64,000 nucleotides of DNA, from contig NZ_JANAVJ010000006.1 of the NCBI RefSeq assembly GCF_024213375.1, positions 1-64,000 of the forward strand. The letters are read 5' to 3'. Source of the DNA: Paenibacillus sp. MZ04-78.2 (GTDB lineage: Bacteria; Bacillota; Bacilli; Paenibacillales; NBRC-103111). Below the pieces are notes generated by a model. That model did no database searches. It was not told the origin of the DNA and was given only the letters and a program-made list of their open reading frames with translations. The position numbers and the translations under genes are program-made. Shown here piece after piece: positions 27,420 to 36,715 of this stretch. Every line of letters starts with the position of its first letter. Position 1 is the first letter of the stretch.

Positions 27420-28301
27420 ATGAAAGCATCGGCCTCTTACCGTTTTTTTCAAGCGGCGAATTATGTGCTGTTGACCGTCATCTCGCTGCTGACGCTGCTG
27501 CCGTTTCTGTACGTGGTGATCATCTCGTTTACCGACGCGAACGAGTACGTGACGAAGTCGGTCGTTATTTTTCCGGAAAAATGGAGTCTCGACTCGTACC
27601 GGTACATTTTGTCGACGGGGACGTTCATCCGATCGATGGGAATCAGCGCAGTGCTGGCCGTTGTCGGCACCTTACTCAGTCTTGTGGTGACCAGTTCGCT
27701 CTCGTATGTGCTGTCGCGCAAACGGCTGAAGGGAAAGCAGTTTTTCCTCGTGGCGATTTTGCTCACGATGCTGTTTCAGCCGGGGATGATCCCGAACTAT
27801 ATGCTGGTGGACAGCTTGGGCCTTACCAATACGATCTGGGCGCTTATTATGCCGGTGCTGACCGGGGCCTGGTACGTGTTCTTGATGAAAAATTTCTATC
27901 AGGACATGCCTTCCGAATTGGAGGAGGCCGCCAACATCGACGGCTGCTCGGACATCGGCGTCTTCTTCCGGGTGATGCTGCCGCTGTCGCTGCCTGCACT
28001 GGCCGCCTTCGGACTGTTTTTTGCGGTGGCGTACTGGAATACGTATTTCAGCGCGGTGCTGTACATTAACGACGACTCGCTGCGGCCGATGCAGGTGCTG
28101 CTCCAACTGCTGCTGATTCAGGCGTCCACGCAGGTGGCTGACCCGAGCGTTGCGGCCATGATCCAAAGCGAGCAGACCGTGCCGCCCGATGTCATCAAGA
28201 TGGCTGCCGTCGTCATCTCCTCGCTGCCAATCGTTGTAATTTATCCGTTTTTGCAGAAGTATTTCGTCAAGGGTATGATGGTGGGCTCGGTCAAAGGCTG
28301 A
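27420..28301 (+). CDS. ABC permease, YtcP/LplC type
   Basis: 293 residues with membrane spans and EAA loop EEAANIDGCSDIGVFFRVMLPLSL; the C-terminus PFLQKYFVKGMMVGSVKG is typical. The start follows GGAGAGGAGGGAC at the end of the previous gene. It pairs with the preceding LplB-type subunit and the lipoprotein encoded next. Confidence 0.93.
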   Translation: MKASASYRFFQAANYVLLTVISLLTLLPFLYVVIISFTDANEYVTKSVVIFPEKWSLDSYRYILSTGTFIRSMGISAVLAVVGTLLSLVVTSSLSYVLSRKRLKGKQFFLVAILLTMLFQPGMIPNYMLVDSLGLTNTIWALIMPVLTGAWYVFLMKNFYQDMPSELEEAANIDGCSDIGVFFRVMLPLSLPALAAFGLFFAVAYWNTYFSAVLYINDDSLRPMQVLLQLLLIQASTQVADPSVAAMIQSEQTVPPDVIKMAAVVISSLPIVVIYPFLQKYFVKGMMVGSVKG

Positions 28302-28391
28302 TGGCATTCAAGTCTGACCGTGTCCGGCCGTTCGCCGATAAAGGACATTTCGCCTCACATGCGGAAACATACTTAAGGGAGGTCATCTTGA

Positions 28392-29927
28392 ATGAAAACG
28401 ATGAAAACAATCGCAGCGGGCGCTGTATCGGTTGCCCTGGTCGCTTCGCTCGCCGCCTGCGGCGGGAAGACATCCAGCGACGCTCCGGCAGCTCAAGGGG
28501 ACGGCAAATCCGGCAAGCCGATGGATATCACCATCACGACGATCGCGTTCAGCGCGGCGCCGACAGGGGAGCTGGAAGGGCTCAAGAAGATCGGTGAGAA
28601 ATTTAACGTCAATCTGAAAATCAATTACATCCCGGCTAACAACATCTCGGAAAAGCTGAACGTGCTGCTGGCGTCGAGCGACATCACCGACGTGATGTTC
28701 GTGGAGGACTTCAACACGACGCCGAGCTTCCTGAATGCGATCGACAAAGGCGCGTTCTGGGAACTGACGCCGTTTATCAAAAATTACCCGAACTTATCCA
28801 AATATCCGCAAAGTGTTTTTGATAACGCCTCCATTAAAGGCAAGCTGTACTCGCTGCCGCGGGTGCGTCCGCTGGACGGCTCCGAGGCGCTCCTGCTGCG
28901 CAAAGACTGGCTCGACAAGCTCGGCATGCAGCCGCCGAAGACGATGGATGAGCTAAATAATGTGCTCACGGCTTTCGCGAAGAACGACCCGGACGGCAGC
29001 GGCAAAGCCGACACGTACGGATTGGCGCTATTCGGTTCGCCGGGTCCGGCCGGGTTTCTGGTCAGTATGTTCGGCGGGGGATATGGCTGGCAGAAAGGGG
29101 CAGACGGCAGCATCACCCCGAGCTGGATGACGCCGCAGGCGAGAGAAGCGATGCAGTTCTGGAACAAAACGTTCCAATCCGGAGGCATCGTGCCGGATCT
29201 GCCGGTCATGAAGAGCCAGCAGGTGCGCGACATGCTCGTTCAAGGAAAAGCCGGAGCGGCGATCACGAACGTTTATGATGCTTATAAATTCAACCAAGAC
29301 TTGAAAAAAGCGAATCCGAACGCCAACCTGGTGGCCTATGAGATTCCGAAGGCTGCGGACGGCAAGGCGCATTACGAGCAAGCCATCGGCTTTTACGGCC
29401 AATTCCTCGTCAGCAAGAAAGTAAGCGAGGAGAAGCTGAAGCGCATTATGGAAGTGTACGATTATACCGCGACCGAGGAAGGCTATAATTTGGGAACATA
29501 CGGCATCAAGGATACGGACTACACGATCGGCGCGGACGGAGCGGTCACGCAAACGGAAGAAGGCAAGAAGAAAGGCTATTCGGGCGACACCACCGGCCAA
29601 TGGTTAACCGGTTATTATAATAAATACCAGCGTGCCAGCGTGCCGGGCATGCCGGCTGATGTCCTCGAATACAATAAAAAACTGATCGATACCATCGCGG
29701 GACAATCTGCGCCGAATCCGGAATTCGGACTGCCGAAATCGGCGCCGTTCAAGGAAAAAGGAGCCGACTGGAACAAAAAGATCAACGATATGACGATCAA
29801 CGTCATTATCGGCAAAGCGACGATCGAGGATTGGGACAAATTCGTCAAGATGATGAAGGACGATCCAGGCTATCAAAGCCACATCAAGGAAATGAACGAC
29901 AGCTTTAAAGCCAAGGGTCAAAAGTAA
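28392..29927 (+). CDS. Oligosaccharide-binding lipoprotein (LplA/YtcQ-like)
   Basis: 511 residues with lipobox SLAACGG near residue 20 and a GGGAGG site. An extracellular solute-binding family 1 fold is apparent, including TDVMFVEDFNTTPSFLNAIDKG and the DPDGSGKADTYGLALFG calcium-loop-like segment common in this group. It supplies the two permeases just upstream. The fucosidase remnant directly downstream suggests fucosylated oligosaccharides as past or present cargo, which is inference. As in the first importer, no ATPase gene is present. Confidence 0.92.
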   Translation: MKTMKTIAAGAVSVALVASLAACGGKTSSDAPAAQGDGKSGKPMDITITTIAFSAAPTGELEGLKKIGEKFNVNLKINYIPANNISEKLNVLLASSDITDVMFVEDFNTTPSFLNAIDKGAFWELTPFIKNYPNLSKYPQSVFDNASIKGKLYSLPRVRPLDGSEALLLRKDWLDKLGMQPPKTMDELNNVLTAFAKNDPDGSGKADTYGLALFGSPGPAGFLVSMFGGGYGWQKGADGSITPSWMTPQAREAMQFWNKTFQSGGIVPDLPVMKSQQVRDMLVQGKAGAAITNVYDAYKFNQDLKKANPNANLVAYEIPKAADGKAHYEQAIGFYGQFLVSKKVSEEKLKRIMEVYDYTATEEGYNLGTYGIKDTDYTIGADGAVTQTEEGKKKGYSGDTTGQWLTGYYNKYQRASVPGMPADVLEYNKKLIDTIAGQSAPNPEFGLPKSAPFKEKGADWNKKINDMTINVIIGKATIEDWDKFVKMMKDDPGYQSHIKEMNDSFKAKGQK

Positions 29928-29953
29928 TCTGCAGAGGAACGAATCACGCTTGT

Positions 29954-29996
29954 CAAGCCCGCCTGTACTCCCAAACGGAGTGGCAGCGCGGGCTTG
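29954..29996 (+). promoter_or_regulatory. Intergenic stem-loop
   Basis: CAAGCCCGC (29954-29962) pairs with GCGGGCTTG (29988-29996). No T tract follows; it may stabilise the binding-protein transcript or terminate weakly. Confidence 0.5.
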
Positions 29997-30047
29997 GCTG
30001 CGAGGTTTCCCCAAAAATTTCGAAGAACGGAAGGAGATTAAGGCAAG

Positions 30048-30500
30048 ATGAAGCATGAACCACCGTTAGCTAAACCGACGGAGCAGCAGCTCCGCTGGCA
30101 GGATATGGAGCTCGGGATGTTTTGCCATTTTGGCATCAATACGTTTTGCGATCAGGAATGGGGCGACGGCTCGGACTCGCCTGAGCGGTTCCATCCGACG
30201 GCGCTGGATGCGGTTCAGTGGATAAGGACGGCGCTGGACGAGCCTATGGAGCTGGATCATGCGGTGCTCATGGAAGATATCCGGTATGGCGAGCGTATCC
30301 GGGAATATTCGCTGGAAGCGATGCTGGACGGACAGTGGGTTGAACTGGTCCGAGGCAGCGCGGTCGGCCATAAGAAGATCGACCGGTTTGCTCCGGTCCG
30401 TACGGATCGGATTCGTCTGAACGTACTGGACAGCGCCGCCGTGCCGAAAATCCGCTCCATGTCCGTGTATTGCGTTTCCGGAGGGGGACGGAATAAATAG
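30048..30500 (+). pseudogene. GH29 alpha-L-fucosidase with internal in-frame deletion
   Basis: 150 residues with a good start (GGAAGGAG, then ATG). The first ~62 residues (WQDMELGMFCHFGINTFCDQEWGDG ... FHPTALDAVQW) are the N-terminus of a GH29 fucosidase. From ~66 on (DEPMELDHAVLMEDIRYGERI ... VELVRGSAVGHKKIDRF ... VYCVSG) it is the C-terminal beta domain of the same kind of protein. GH29 proteins of this type have roughly 430-500 residues, so about 300, including the nucleophile and acid/base regions, have been removed without breaking the frame. The product could be made but should be catalytically dead. Confidence 0.82.
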
Positions 30501-30545
30501 ATGCCATCGGCCCCGGCTTGTCCTTACGGTTCCCTCTTATTTCGT

Positions 30546-31010
30546 TCATTTCTTCCATTTTTTATAATTTAAAATGAAATTGTTTTTTTCCGTATGTACG
30601 CGATACTGGTGCAAGTTGGCCTTGACCGTTCGCGATCCGTCCGTTCCAACTTTAATTCTGAGCGACTTGACGCTGGCCTCGACCGGAATGACCAAGTATC
30701 CGTGATGGGATTTGTCCATTTCAAATGCTTGCTCGGAACCATCCGGAAACACGGCTGTAAATGTGGCATCCGCGTTGGAGCTGATCACGACCCGATAAAT
30801 CGCACCGTCTACACTGGGTTTCAGCTCCTCTTTTCCGTCCCCGGATGTAAAGAAGAAGCTGCCCTCTTTCGAGGTTTCAACAGAAAAATAATCCATAACA
30901 TCATTGGACTTGTTCCTTATGCCCGGTGGGTCGTTCTGGGGCTCGTAGGCGTAAGCCGCTGTCGATCCGGTCAAAAAGAGACACGATGCCAATAGTAAAA
31001 GTTTTTTCAT
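30546..31010 (-). CDS. Small secreted protein, unknown function
   Basis: 154 residues; ATG 31010 follows AGGGGTGG on the minus strand, whereas the in-frame GTG at 31022 lies inside that site. A clear signal peptide ends at AAYA. The mature part is predicted mostly beta (EGSFFFTSGDGKEEL, AIYRVVISSNADATFTAVF, GYLVIPVEASVKSLRIKV), resembling a small extracellular beta-sandwich. It is convergent with the fucosidase remnant and divergent from the thioredoxin-like gene. I do not recognise a family. Confidence 0.75.
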   Translation of the reverse strand: MKKLLLLASCLFLTGSTAAYAYEPQNDPPGIRNKSNDVMDYFSVETSKEGSFFFTSGDGKEELKPSVDGAIYRVVISSNADATFTAVFPDGSEQAFEMDKSHHGYLVIPVEASVKSLRIKVGTDGSRTVKANLHQYRVHTEKNNFILNYKKWKK

Positions 31011-31162
31011 TTGCTTTTCCACCCCTGAAAATAATGTTTTAGCTCAAACCCGGCTCAATTATGGTAGTTGATCTTGTTCCAAGCCTCCGTATGCTTCGTC
31101 TCGGGGCTGTAGCAACACACCTGATTTTACCATTTGAGATCATTCTTTTACAAACATTGATG

Positions 31163-31194
31163 TTGACATTCGGAAAACAATCTTCCGATACAAT
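31163..31194 (+). promoter_or_regulatory. Possible promoter for the thioredoxin-like gene
   Basis: A perfect TTGACA (31163-31168) and TACAAT (31189-31194) are present, but the 20-bp spacer is longer than ideal. Confidence 0.35.
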
Positions 31195-31237
31195 AAAGGG
31201 GACAGGCTGGACAAAGATGGACGGTGACGAAGAAACG

Positions 31238-31750
31238 ATGAAAAGAAAAGGGATGCTGCTTCTTCTGGTCGCGCTGGTATCCTTGGCGCTGTATTCCAAG
31301 TTCCCGGCTCGTCCCGGGACGGCGGCGAAGATTGGGGTCCAGGCGCCCGCATTCGTGCTCACGGCGCTGGATGGACAAACGTACACAACGGAGCAATTTC
31401 GCGGCAAGCCATTGATCGTCAATTTCTGGGCTTCGTGGTGCGAGCCGTGCAAAGTGGAGGCTCCCGCGCTGGTCCGGCTGTATGAGCGGTATCAGGACCA
31501 AGTTGAGTTGGTGGCGGTTAACATAACGGCCAAGGACCGGATCGAATCCGTCCGGGCGTTCGTCTCGGAGCATGGTCTGCCGTTTCCGGTGCTGCTCGAT
31601 GAACGGGCGGAGACGGCCCAGGCGTACCGTATCGTGCCGATCCCGACAACTTATCTGGTGGACCGCAGCGGGATGATCACGGATAAAATTACCGGTGCTG
31701 CCGACTATGCCACTTTTGAGAAAAAAATAACGGCGCTGCTGCAGCGCTAA
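31238..31750 (+). CDS. ResA/TlpA-like membrane-anchored thiol-disulfide oxidoreductase
   Basis: 170 residues from ATG 31238 (MKRKGMLLLLVAL); ATG 31217 would add seven acidic residues, and neither start has a strong ribosome site. An N-terminal signal anchor is followed by a thioredoxin fold of the AhpC-TSA/Redoxin class: GVQAPAFVLTALDG, the active site WASWCEPCK (C68, C71) and the cis-proline loop RIVPIPTTYLVD. The family reduces disulfides outside the membrane, for example during cytochrome c maturation. The wrecked cytochrome bd locus earlier in the window makes redox partners of interest, but no link is shown. A terminator shared with the convergent ABC genes follows. Confidence 0.9.
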   Translation: MKRKGMLLLLVALVSLALYSKFPARPGTAAKIGVQAPAFVLTALDGQTYTTEQFRGKPLIVNFWASWCEPCKVEAPALVRLYERYQDQVELVAVNITAKDRIESVRAFVSEHGLPFPVLLDERAETAQAYRIVPIPTTYLVDRSGMITDKITGAADYATFEKKITALLQR

Positions 31751-31758
31751 AACGGCGA

Positions 31759-31800
31759 ATCGCCCTCCTCCAGCCTTTTCCGAGCTGAAGCGAGGGCGAT
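31759..31800. terminator. Bidirectional terminator
   Basis: ATCGCCCTC (31759-31767) pairs with GAGGGCGAT (31792-31800) between two convergent genes. T-rich sequence lies on the plus-strand side (TCGTTTTAC). Confidence 0.65.
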
Positions 31801-31819
31801 GGTCGTTTTACATGTTTTA

Positions 31820-33034
31820 TTATACCGTGTGCAAATAACGGGCCGTTTCCGTCCGGTAAGCGCTGATGGCGGGGAGAATGCCCGCGAACATGCCCAGCAG
31901 CGCAACGCCCCCGATAACGGCAGCTACGTCCCAGCTGTACGCGACCGCGACGGTCACGGATATTTGCGAGCCGATATAGTCCGACAACAGCCAAGTGAGT
32001 CCGCCGCCGAGCGCCGTGCCGAGCGCGCAGCCGAAGACGACCACCAGCACGGATTCGAGCAGCACGATCGTGACGACGGCGCTGCGGCCTGCGCCGATGG
32101 CGCGCAGGATGGCGACGGTCCGCCTTCGTTCCACGGTGGAGCCGTAGAGGGCCAGAACGACGGTCAGCCCGGCCATGCCCAGAACGACGTAGCTGATATA
32201 TTTCAAAATTTGTTCGCCGCTGCCCATCATATCGAAGATTTTGGCGATGACTTGTCCGGGAAACACCGCCTGCGCCTCTTTGCCCTGGTTGATCTCCTGA
32301 TACATCTTCATCAGATCCACATAGCTTCGCGGCTTCACTAAAGCGGCGGTCACGCCATGCTCGTCTTCATCGTGCTTCTGCTCCCCCGCATGCTCATGGC
32401 TGACCCAGTAGCTGTCCATGCTGACGTAGATGCCTTGATCCGAGGGGGCCGATACGCTGTTAAGTATGCCGACGACCGTGTAAGGATAGTCCTTGTGGCC
32501 TTCGTCGTGCTGCAAAGATTTGGCGACGCCGTGACCCGAAATGAGCTGATCCCCGACCTTCAGCCCGATTTCCTTGGCGACCTTGGCGCCAAGCACCGCT
32601 TCGAATGGCTTGTCGAACAGCCGCCCGGCCGCGAGCTGAAAATAAGGCGGGTCGCTGGGCTTTCCTTTCAACGCGAAGAAGGAAGGGGTCGTGCCGACGA
32701 GCCGGAACCCTTTATAATTGTCGCCGAGCGCAAACGGAACCGCCTGCGTGACCCGGGGATCGTTTTCAAGCGTGCGGTAATAGTTCAGCGAAATGTTCGC
32801 CAAAGGGTTATCCATCAAAAAGATCGTGTTGAACACGAGCTGATTGGCGCTGCCCTTGGAGCCGACGATCATGCCGAACGGCTCGCTTGCTTTGACGATA
32901 CCTTGCTTGATGCCTGCGGAGAGCATCATGATGCTGAGCGTCATCGCGACGCCGATGCTGACGACGATGACGGTAATAAGCGTTTGGACCCGCCGGTTCA
33001 TGAGGTTGCGCCAAGCCATGTGCAGCAAAGACAT
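31820..33034 (-). CDS. MacB/FtsX-type ABC exporter permease
   Basis: 404 residues: one N-terminal membrane helix (~19-42), a ~250-residue extracellular MacB-like domain, and three C-terminal helices of an FtsX domain (~275-390, e.g. ISYVVLGMAGLTVVLALYG). It starts one base after the ATPase gene ends, so the two form a transporter. Such mechanotransmission exporters work with an extracytoplasmic partner; the lipoprotein encoded just upstream could be that partner. Extracellular residues SHEHAGEQKHDEDEHG (~210-225) are strikingly His/acid-rich and could bind metal. Confidence 0.88.
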   Translation of the reverse strand: MSLLHMAWRNLMNRRVQTLITVIVVSIGVAMTLSIMMLSAGIKQGIVKASEPFGMIVGSKGSANQLVFNTIFLMDNPLANISLNYYRTLENDPRVTQAVPFALGDNYKGFRLVGTTPSFFALKGKPSDPPYFQLAAGRLFDKPFEAVLGAKVAKEIGLKVGDQLISGHGVAKSLQHDEGHKDYPYTVVGILNSVSAPSDQGIYVSMDSYWVSHEHAGEQKHDEDEHGVTAALVKPRSYVDLMKMYQEINQGKEAQAVFPGQVIAKIFDMMGSGEQILKYISYVVLGMAGLTVVLALYGSTVERRRTVAILRAIGAGRSAVVTIVLLESVLVVVFGCALGTALGGGLTWLLSDYIGSQISVTVAVAYSWDVAAVIGGVALLGMFAGILPAISAYRTETARYLHTV

Positions 33035-33035
33035 G

Positions 33036-33722
33036 TTACCCGACCTCTCTGGTATCGTAAATGGAAAGCTCCCGGAGGCTCACGACGCGGTCCAGTCTGC
33101 CGGCCAGCTCCGGGTCGTGAGTGCACAGCAGCAGGGCCGTTCCGTTCTGCTCGCAAGCTTCGGCCAGCAGCGAGAACACCTGCTCCGCATTGGCGTGGTC
33201 CAGACTGGCCGTGGGCTCGTCCGCCAGCACAAGGGCCGGGCGGTTCGCCAGTGCTCGCGCGATGGAGACGCGCTGCTGCTCGCCGCCGCTGAGCTGGCCC
33301 GGCTTGTGGTGAAGCCGGTGCTCAAGGCCGACCTGCGTCAGCAGCTCGCCGGCACGCTGTTTTTGCGCCTTCGGCGGGATGGTTTTGCCGAACTGCATGG
33401 CCGCCAGCACGTTCTCCAGCGCAGAAAAGCCCGGCAGCAGGTTGAAGCTCTGGAACACGTAGCCGATATGCTGCGCGCGGAAACGGTCCAGCTCCGCTTC
33501 GCTCAACCGTTCGAGCTGTCGGTCCAGCAGGCGGATGGTGCCGCTTGTAGGCCGCAGGATACCGGCGATGAGCTGAAGCAGGGTGCTTTTGCCCGAGCCG
33601 CTCGGTCCGACCAAGGCCACCCGTTCGCTTGTGTTCATGGCAAAATGGGCGATGTTCAGCACGTTCACCTGCCGCTTGCCCGGGAGGGGGTACGTCTTGG
33701 TCAAGTTCTCGGCATGCAGCAT
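33036..33722 (-). CDS. ABC exporter ATPase (MacB/LolD type)
   Basis: 228 residues with Walker [10 protein letters not shown] (K45), signature [15 protein letters not shown], Walker B LVLADEPT and the H-loop in [11 protein letters not shown]. It energises the adjacent FtsX-type permease. Its ATG overlaps the stop codon of the upstream lipoprotein gene by one base (TAATG), so translation is coupled. Confidence 0.93.
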   Translation of the reverse strand: MLHAENLTKTYPLPGKRQVNVLNIAHFAMNTSERVALVGPSGSGKSTLLQLIAGILRPTSGTIRLLDRQLERLSEAELDRFRAQHIGYVFQSFNLLPGFSALENVLAAMQFGKTIPPKAQKQRAGELLTQVGLEHRLHHKPGQLSGGEQQRVSIARALANRPALVLADEPTASLDHANAEQVFSLLAEACEQNGTALLLCTHDPELAGRLDRVVSLRELSIYDTREVG

Positions 33723-34570
33723 TACTTCAGCACCTCCACGATGTCCGCGTTGATGCGGATCAGGCTGACGAAGCCGGTCTCTTCGTCCGTTTGCGAGCCG
33801 ACACTGAGCGTGCCCGTCACTTTGACCTGATGCTCCGTCGGCGTTACGTCCTTGCCCTTGGGCATAAAGACGACGACGATATCCGTCGGCCAGTCCGCAT
33901 CCGTCGAACAGAACGGGCAGACAGTGAGCGCAACTTTGGTCAGCACGAAAAAGTTGACTTTGGCGGTTAACGGCGGGGCCATGAAGCCGGTCATTTCTAC
34001 TTTTTTGCCAGCCAGTTGGTTCACTTTATCCGAAAGTTTAACGCCGCGTACCGTCATCTCGGCGTACAGGTCATCGAACGTCAAAATAGGCGTTTTGCCC
34101 GCTTCCTTCACGATATTTTTCGTCGCCGCAGGTTTAGCTTGCTTGGACGCCGCTTGTTCAGCCGCTGCTTGCGGGCCGCCGGGCCCCGTAGCCGCATCGC
34201 CCGCGGGGGCCGTGCCTGCGGGCACAGTGCCTGCTGCCCCGGGAGCGGCCATCGCACTGCCCGCTGCGCCTGCGCTCGGACTTCCTGCCGCGGTCTGCTC
34301 GCCGCCCGCTTGCCCTGCATCCGCCGCCACTGGCTGAGCGGCTTTGCCCGCCTCTCCCGCGCCAGCGGCCTCCGCTCCCGCGCCAGCCTGCTTCGGCTGC
34401 GTTCCGGCAGCCGAAGTCTCCGCCGCCGGGGCGGACGCTGCCGCCGAAACGGAAGAATCAACCGGCCCCCCGGAAGACAGGGGAACCGGTTGATTGCAGC
34501 CGGGAACGAGGAGCATAACGGCGATCAGGCTGGCGGTTAAGGCGGTCATGCCTCTTGGTTCAAGCCGCAT
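33722..34570 (-). CDS. Lipoprotein with Ala/Gly-rich linker and DUF3299-like domain
   Basis: 282 residues from ATG 34570, eight bases after GGAGG. Signal peptide with lipobox VPGC. Residues ~30-145 are a low-complexity Ala/Gly/Pro/Glu/Gln linker. The last ~115 residues fold as a small beta domain (KKVEMTGFMAPPLTAKVNFF, ALTVCPFCSTDADWP, KVTGTLSVGSQTDEETGFVS). The CPFC motif and overall pattern recall DUF3299-like periplasmic proteins; this match is from memory. Gene order lipoprotein-ATPase-permease suggests an accessory or substrate-capturing part of the exporter. The linker would let the domain reach through the cell wall. Confidence 0.75.
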   Translation of the reverse strand: MRLEPRGMTALTASLIAVMLLVPGCNQPVPLSSGGPVDSSVSAAASAPAAETSAAGTQPKQAGAGAEAAGAGEAGKAAQPVAADAGQAGGEQTAAGSPSAGAAGSAMAAPGAAGTVPAGTAPAGDAATGPGGPQAAAEQAASKQAKPAATKNIVKEAGKTPILTFDDLYAEMTVRGVKLSDKVNQLAGKKVEMTGFMAPPLTAKVNFFVLTKVALTVCPFCSTDADWPTDIVVVFMPKGKDVTPTEHQVKVTGTLSVGSQTDEETGFVSLIRINADIVEVLK

Positions 34571-34627
34571 GGATAACGCCTCCATTCACTCCGTAATTTC
34601 CATGTGTGTTGATCTCGCGCGCCTTGC

Positions 34628-36679
34628 TTATTTCGCGAGCACTTCCAAAATGGAGCTGCCGGACACAAATGTTGTGCCGTTCTCGAATCTATGCTCCAAC
34701 GCGAAGTCTTTGCCGTTTTTGGTCGCTTTGCCGCTGTTCAGATTCAAAAGAATTGTGCCGTCGTTGATCTGGATCGTAATTTCTCTTGCCGACGCTTCGT
34801 ACTTCACCGTGCCGCCCATCATATGGACGAAGTTGGCTAGCGGAATCCAATTTTTGCCGTCGGATTTTGCATCGGATACGTTCAGGCCAAGCGCGTTAGC
34901 CATGCCGAAGAACACATCGGTGTTATCCATCGTGCCTTTGAAATATTGCGACCCCGGGCCGTAGGCCATCAGCGGCACGTCGTCGGCCGTATGCACACCT
35001 TGGCTATCCGCTGAACTAATGGTGCCCGGCCGCAGGAAACGGTCGCGGTTCGGATCGTCCGGATTCGCCAGCTTGGCCGGATTGGCCACATATTGGCCGT
35101 CTTTGTTTTTCACCGTCGGGGAAGTCGGCACTGCATCGAATTTGTAATCCTCATAGTAGTCGGGATGCGAGCCGAACACGACAGCCAGCTTGCGGTCAAC
35201 GTCCGGCGTGTCCGGGAACCCGTCGCCGTTGCTGTCGACATACGTCGGGAATTTAGAATCCTCGTACGTGCGGAATGCTTCGCGGCCCGACTTGCCGTCG
35301 CCTTCCCAGTATGTTCCCGCTACGCTGACGGAGTGCGAATGGTCCGCCGTGACGACGATCATCGTCTCGCCGTTCTGCTCGGCGAACCGCTTGGCTACGC
35401 CGATCGCTTTGTCCATCTCGATCGTATCGTAAGCGGCGCGCTCCCAATCCAGCGGGTGAAGCTGTTTGTCGATGCTTGCGCCTTCGACCATCAGGAAGAA
35501 GCCTTTATCGTTTTTGTTGAGCGTATCGAGCGCTTTTTGCGTCATGTCCCACAGGTTCGGCTGGTCCGTGAACGATTTCAGCTCCGCTTTGTTGTTCGTC
35601 GAGCGGTCGTAGTATACGCTCATGTCCGCCGTGTGGAACAGGCCGAGCAGTTTGTCCGGCGCATTCGCCGCTTTCAGTTGGGTAGCGTTCTCCGCGATCG
35701 TGTAGCCTTTTTGCTGGAACATATCGAACAGGTTTTTCTCGTCCTTTCGTTTGGAGCCTGGCGTCGATTTCGGAAGGAAATAAGCCGATCCGCCGCCCAG
35801 AATCACTTCCGGCTGCAGCTTGTACAGCATTTCGGCGATTTCCGGCTTGTCCGAGCGTCTGCGCGTATGAGAGACGACGGCCGCCGGGGTGGCATCTTCG
35901 ATCTCCGATGTCGTAACAACGCCGACCGACATGCCGCGGGTCCGCTTGAGCATTTCCGCCAGCGTCTCGACCTTCGGATCGTCCAGCGAGCTTTCCGTAT
36001 TGTCCGGATAGATGCCCAGGCCATTCACGGCGGACTTGTGGCCGGTATTGTACGCGCTGGCGCTGTTGGCGGAGTCCGTTACCAGCGCATCCATCCCGGA
36101 GGTCGTCACGACCGCGCGCTGATCGAAGTTATCCATTTCGAGCAGACTGTTGTATTTGCCCTCGGTGATGCCTCTGGACATGATGCGGGACATCGTAATA
36201 TCCGGAAAAGCCATGCCGTCCCCGACGAACAGGATAACGTTTTTCGCTTTTTTGCCGCCTTGGTCGGTGAGCACGACTTCGTATTTCACGGTTTTTGCTA
36301 AGCCGTTGTCGGCTTTGACGGAGACTTCATAGGTGCCGGGCTCATTGATTTTGACGTCCCGGATGGTGAATTCCTGGCTTTTGTCCGTGTTGGTTTTGAC
36401 AAAAGGCTTGCCGAAAAATGGCTCGGCATCTTTGCCGTTCACCGTAATGGTGACGGAGGAAGGCATCGTCGTCAGGTGATTTAATTCCACATGGAAGTCG
36501 AAGAGGCTTCCGGCTAAAAATTTCGCTCGGTCGATCGGTGCGATGTACACGGATGGAGCCTGCGCGGTTTCCGCCGCATAAGCCGCCGGTGCGGGCTCGG
36601 AGACGAATCCCGTGCCGGTTGCGAGCAGGCTGCCGGTGACCGCGATGGTGGTTAAGACTTTAAAAGCCTTTTTCTTCAT
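34628..36679 (-). CDS. Secreted alkaline phosphatase with C-terminal stalk domain
   Basis: 683 residues with a signal peptide ending near AYAAE. Residues ~40-140 form an Ig-like N-terminal domain; ~145-580 are the alkaline phosphatase fold. Metal-binding and catalytic elements are visible: NVILFVGDGM, the nucleophile S203 in VTDSANSASA, and VTADHSHSVSVAG. The last ~90 residues (NWIPLANFVHMMGGTVKYEA ... FENGTTFVSGSSILEVL) are a copper-amine-oxidase-N-like stalk domain often found in Paenibacillus envelope proteins. It releases phosphate from phosphomonoesters outside the cell. The start has GGAGGTG upstream. A Pho-box-like array precedes the promoter. Confidence 0.93.
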   Translation of the reverse strand: MKKKAFKVLTTIAVTGSLLATGTGFVSEPAPAAYAAETAQAPSVYIAPIDRAKFLAGSLFDFHVELNHLTTMPSSVTITVNGKDAEPFFGKPFVKTNTDKSQEFTIRDVKINEPGTYEVSVKADNGLAKTVKYEVVLTDQGGKKAKNVILFVGDGMAFPDITMSRIMSRGITEGKYNSLLEMDNFDQRAVVTTSGMDALVTDSANSASAYNTGHKSAVNGLGIYPDNTESSLDDPKVETLAEMLKRTRGMSVGVVTTSEIEDATPAAVVSHTRRRSDKPEIAEMLYKLQPEVILGGGSAYFLPKSTPGSKRKDEKNLFDMFQQKGYTIAENATQLKAANAPDKLLGLFHTADMSVYYDRSTNNKAELKSFTDQPNLWDMTQKALDTLNKNDKGFFLMVEGASIDKQLHPLDWERAAYDTIEMDKAIGVAKRFAEQNGETMIVVTADHSHSVSVAGTYWEGDGKSGREAFRTYEDSKFPTYVDSNGDGFPDTPDVDRKLAVVFGSHPDYYEDYKFDAVPTSPTVKNKDGQYVANPAKLANPDDPNRDRFLRPGTISSADSQGVHTADDVPLMAYGPGSQYFKGTMDNTDVFFGMANALGLNVSDAKSDGKNWIPLANFVHMMGGTVKYEASAREITIQINDGTILLNLNSGKATKNGKDFALEHRFENGTTFVSGSSILEVLAK

Positions 36680-36715
36680 TTCAAATAAGCACCTCCACTT
36701 GAATTGGACAACTTG

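Noticed and set aside
34108-34461. Arg-rich frame inside the lipoprotein gene
   Set aside because: It is an out-of-frame reading of the Ala/Gly-rich linker, not a separate gene.
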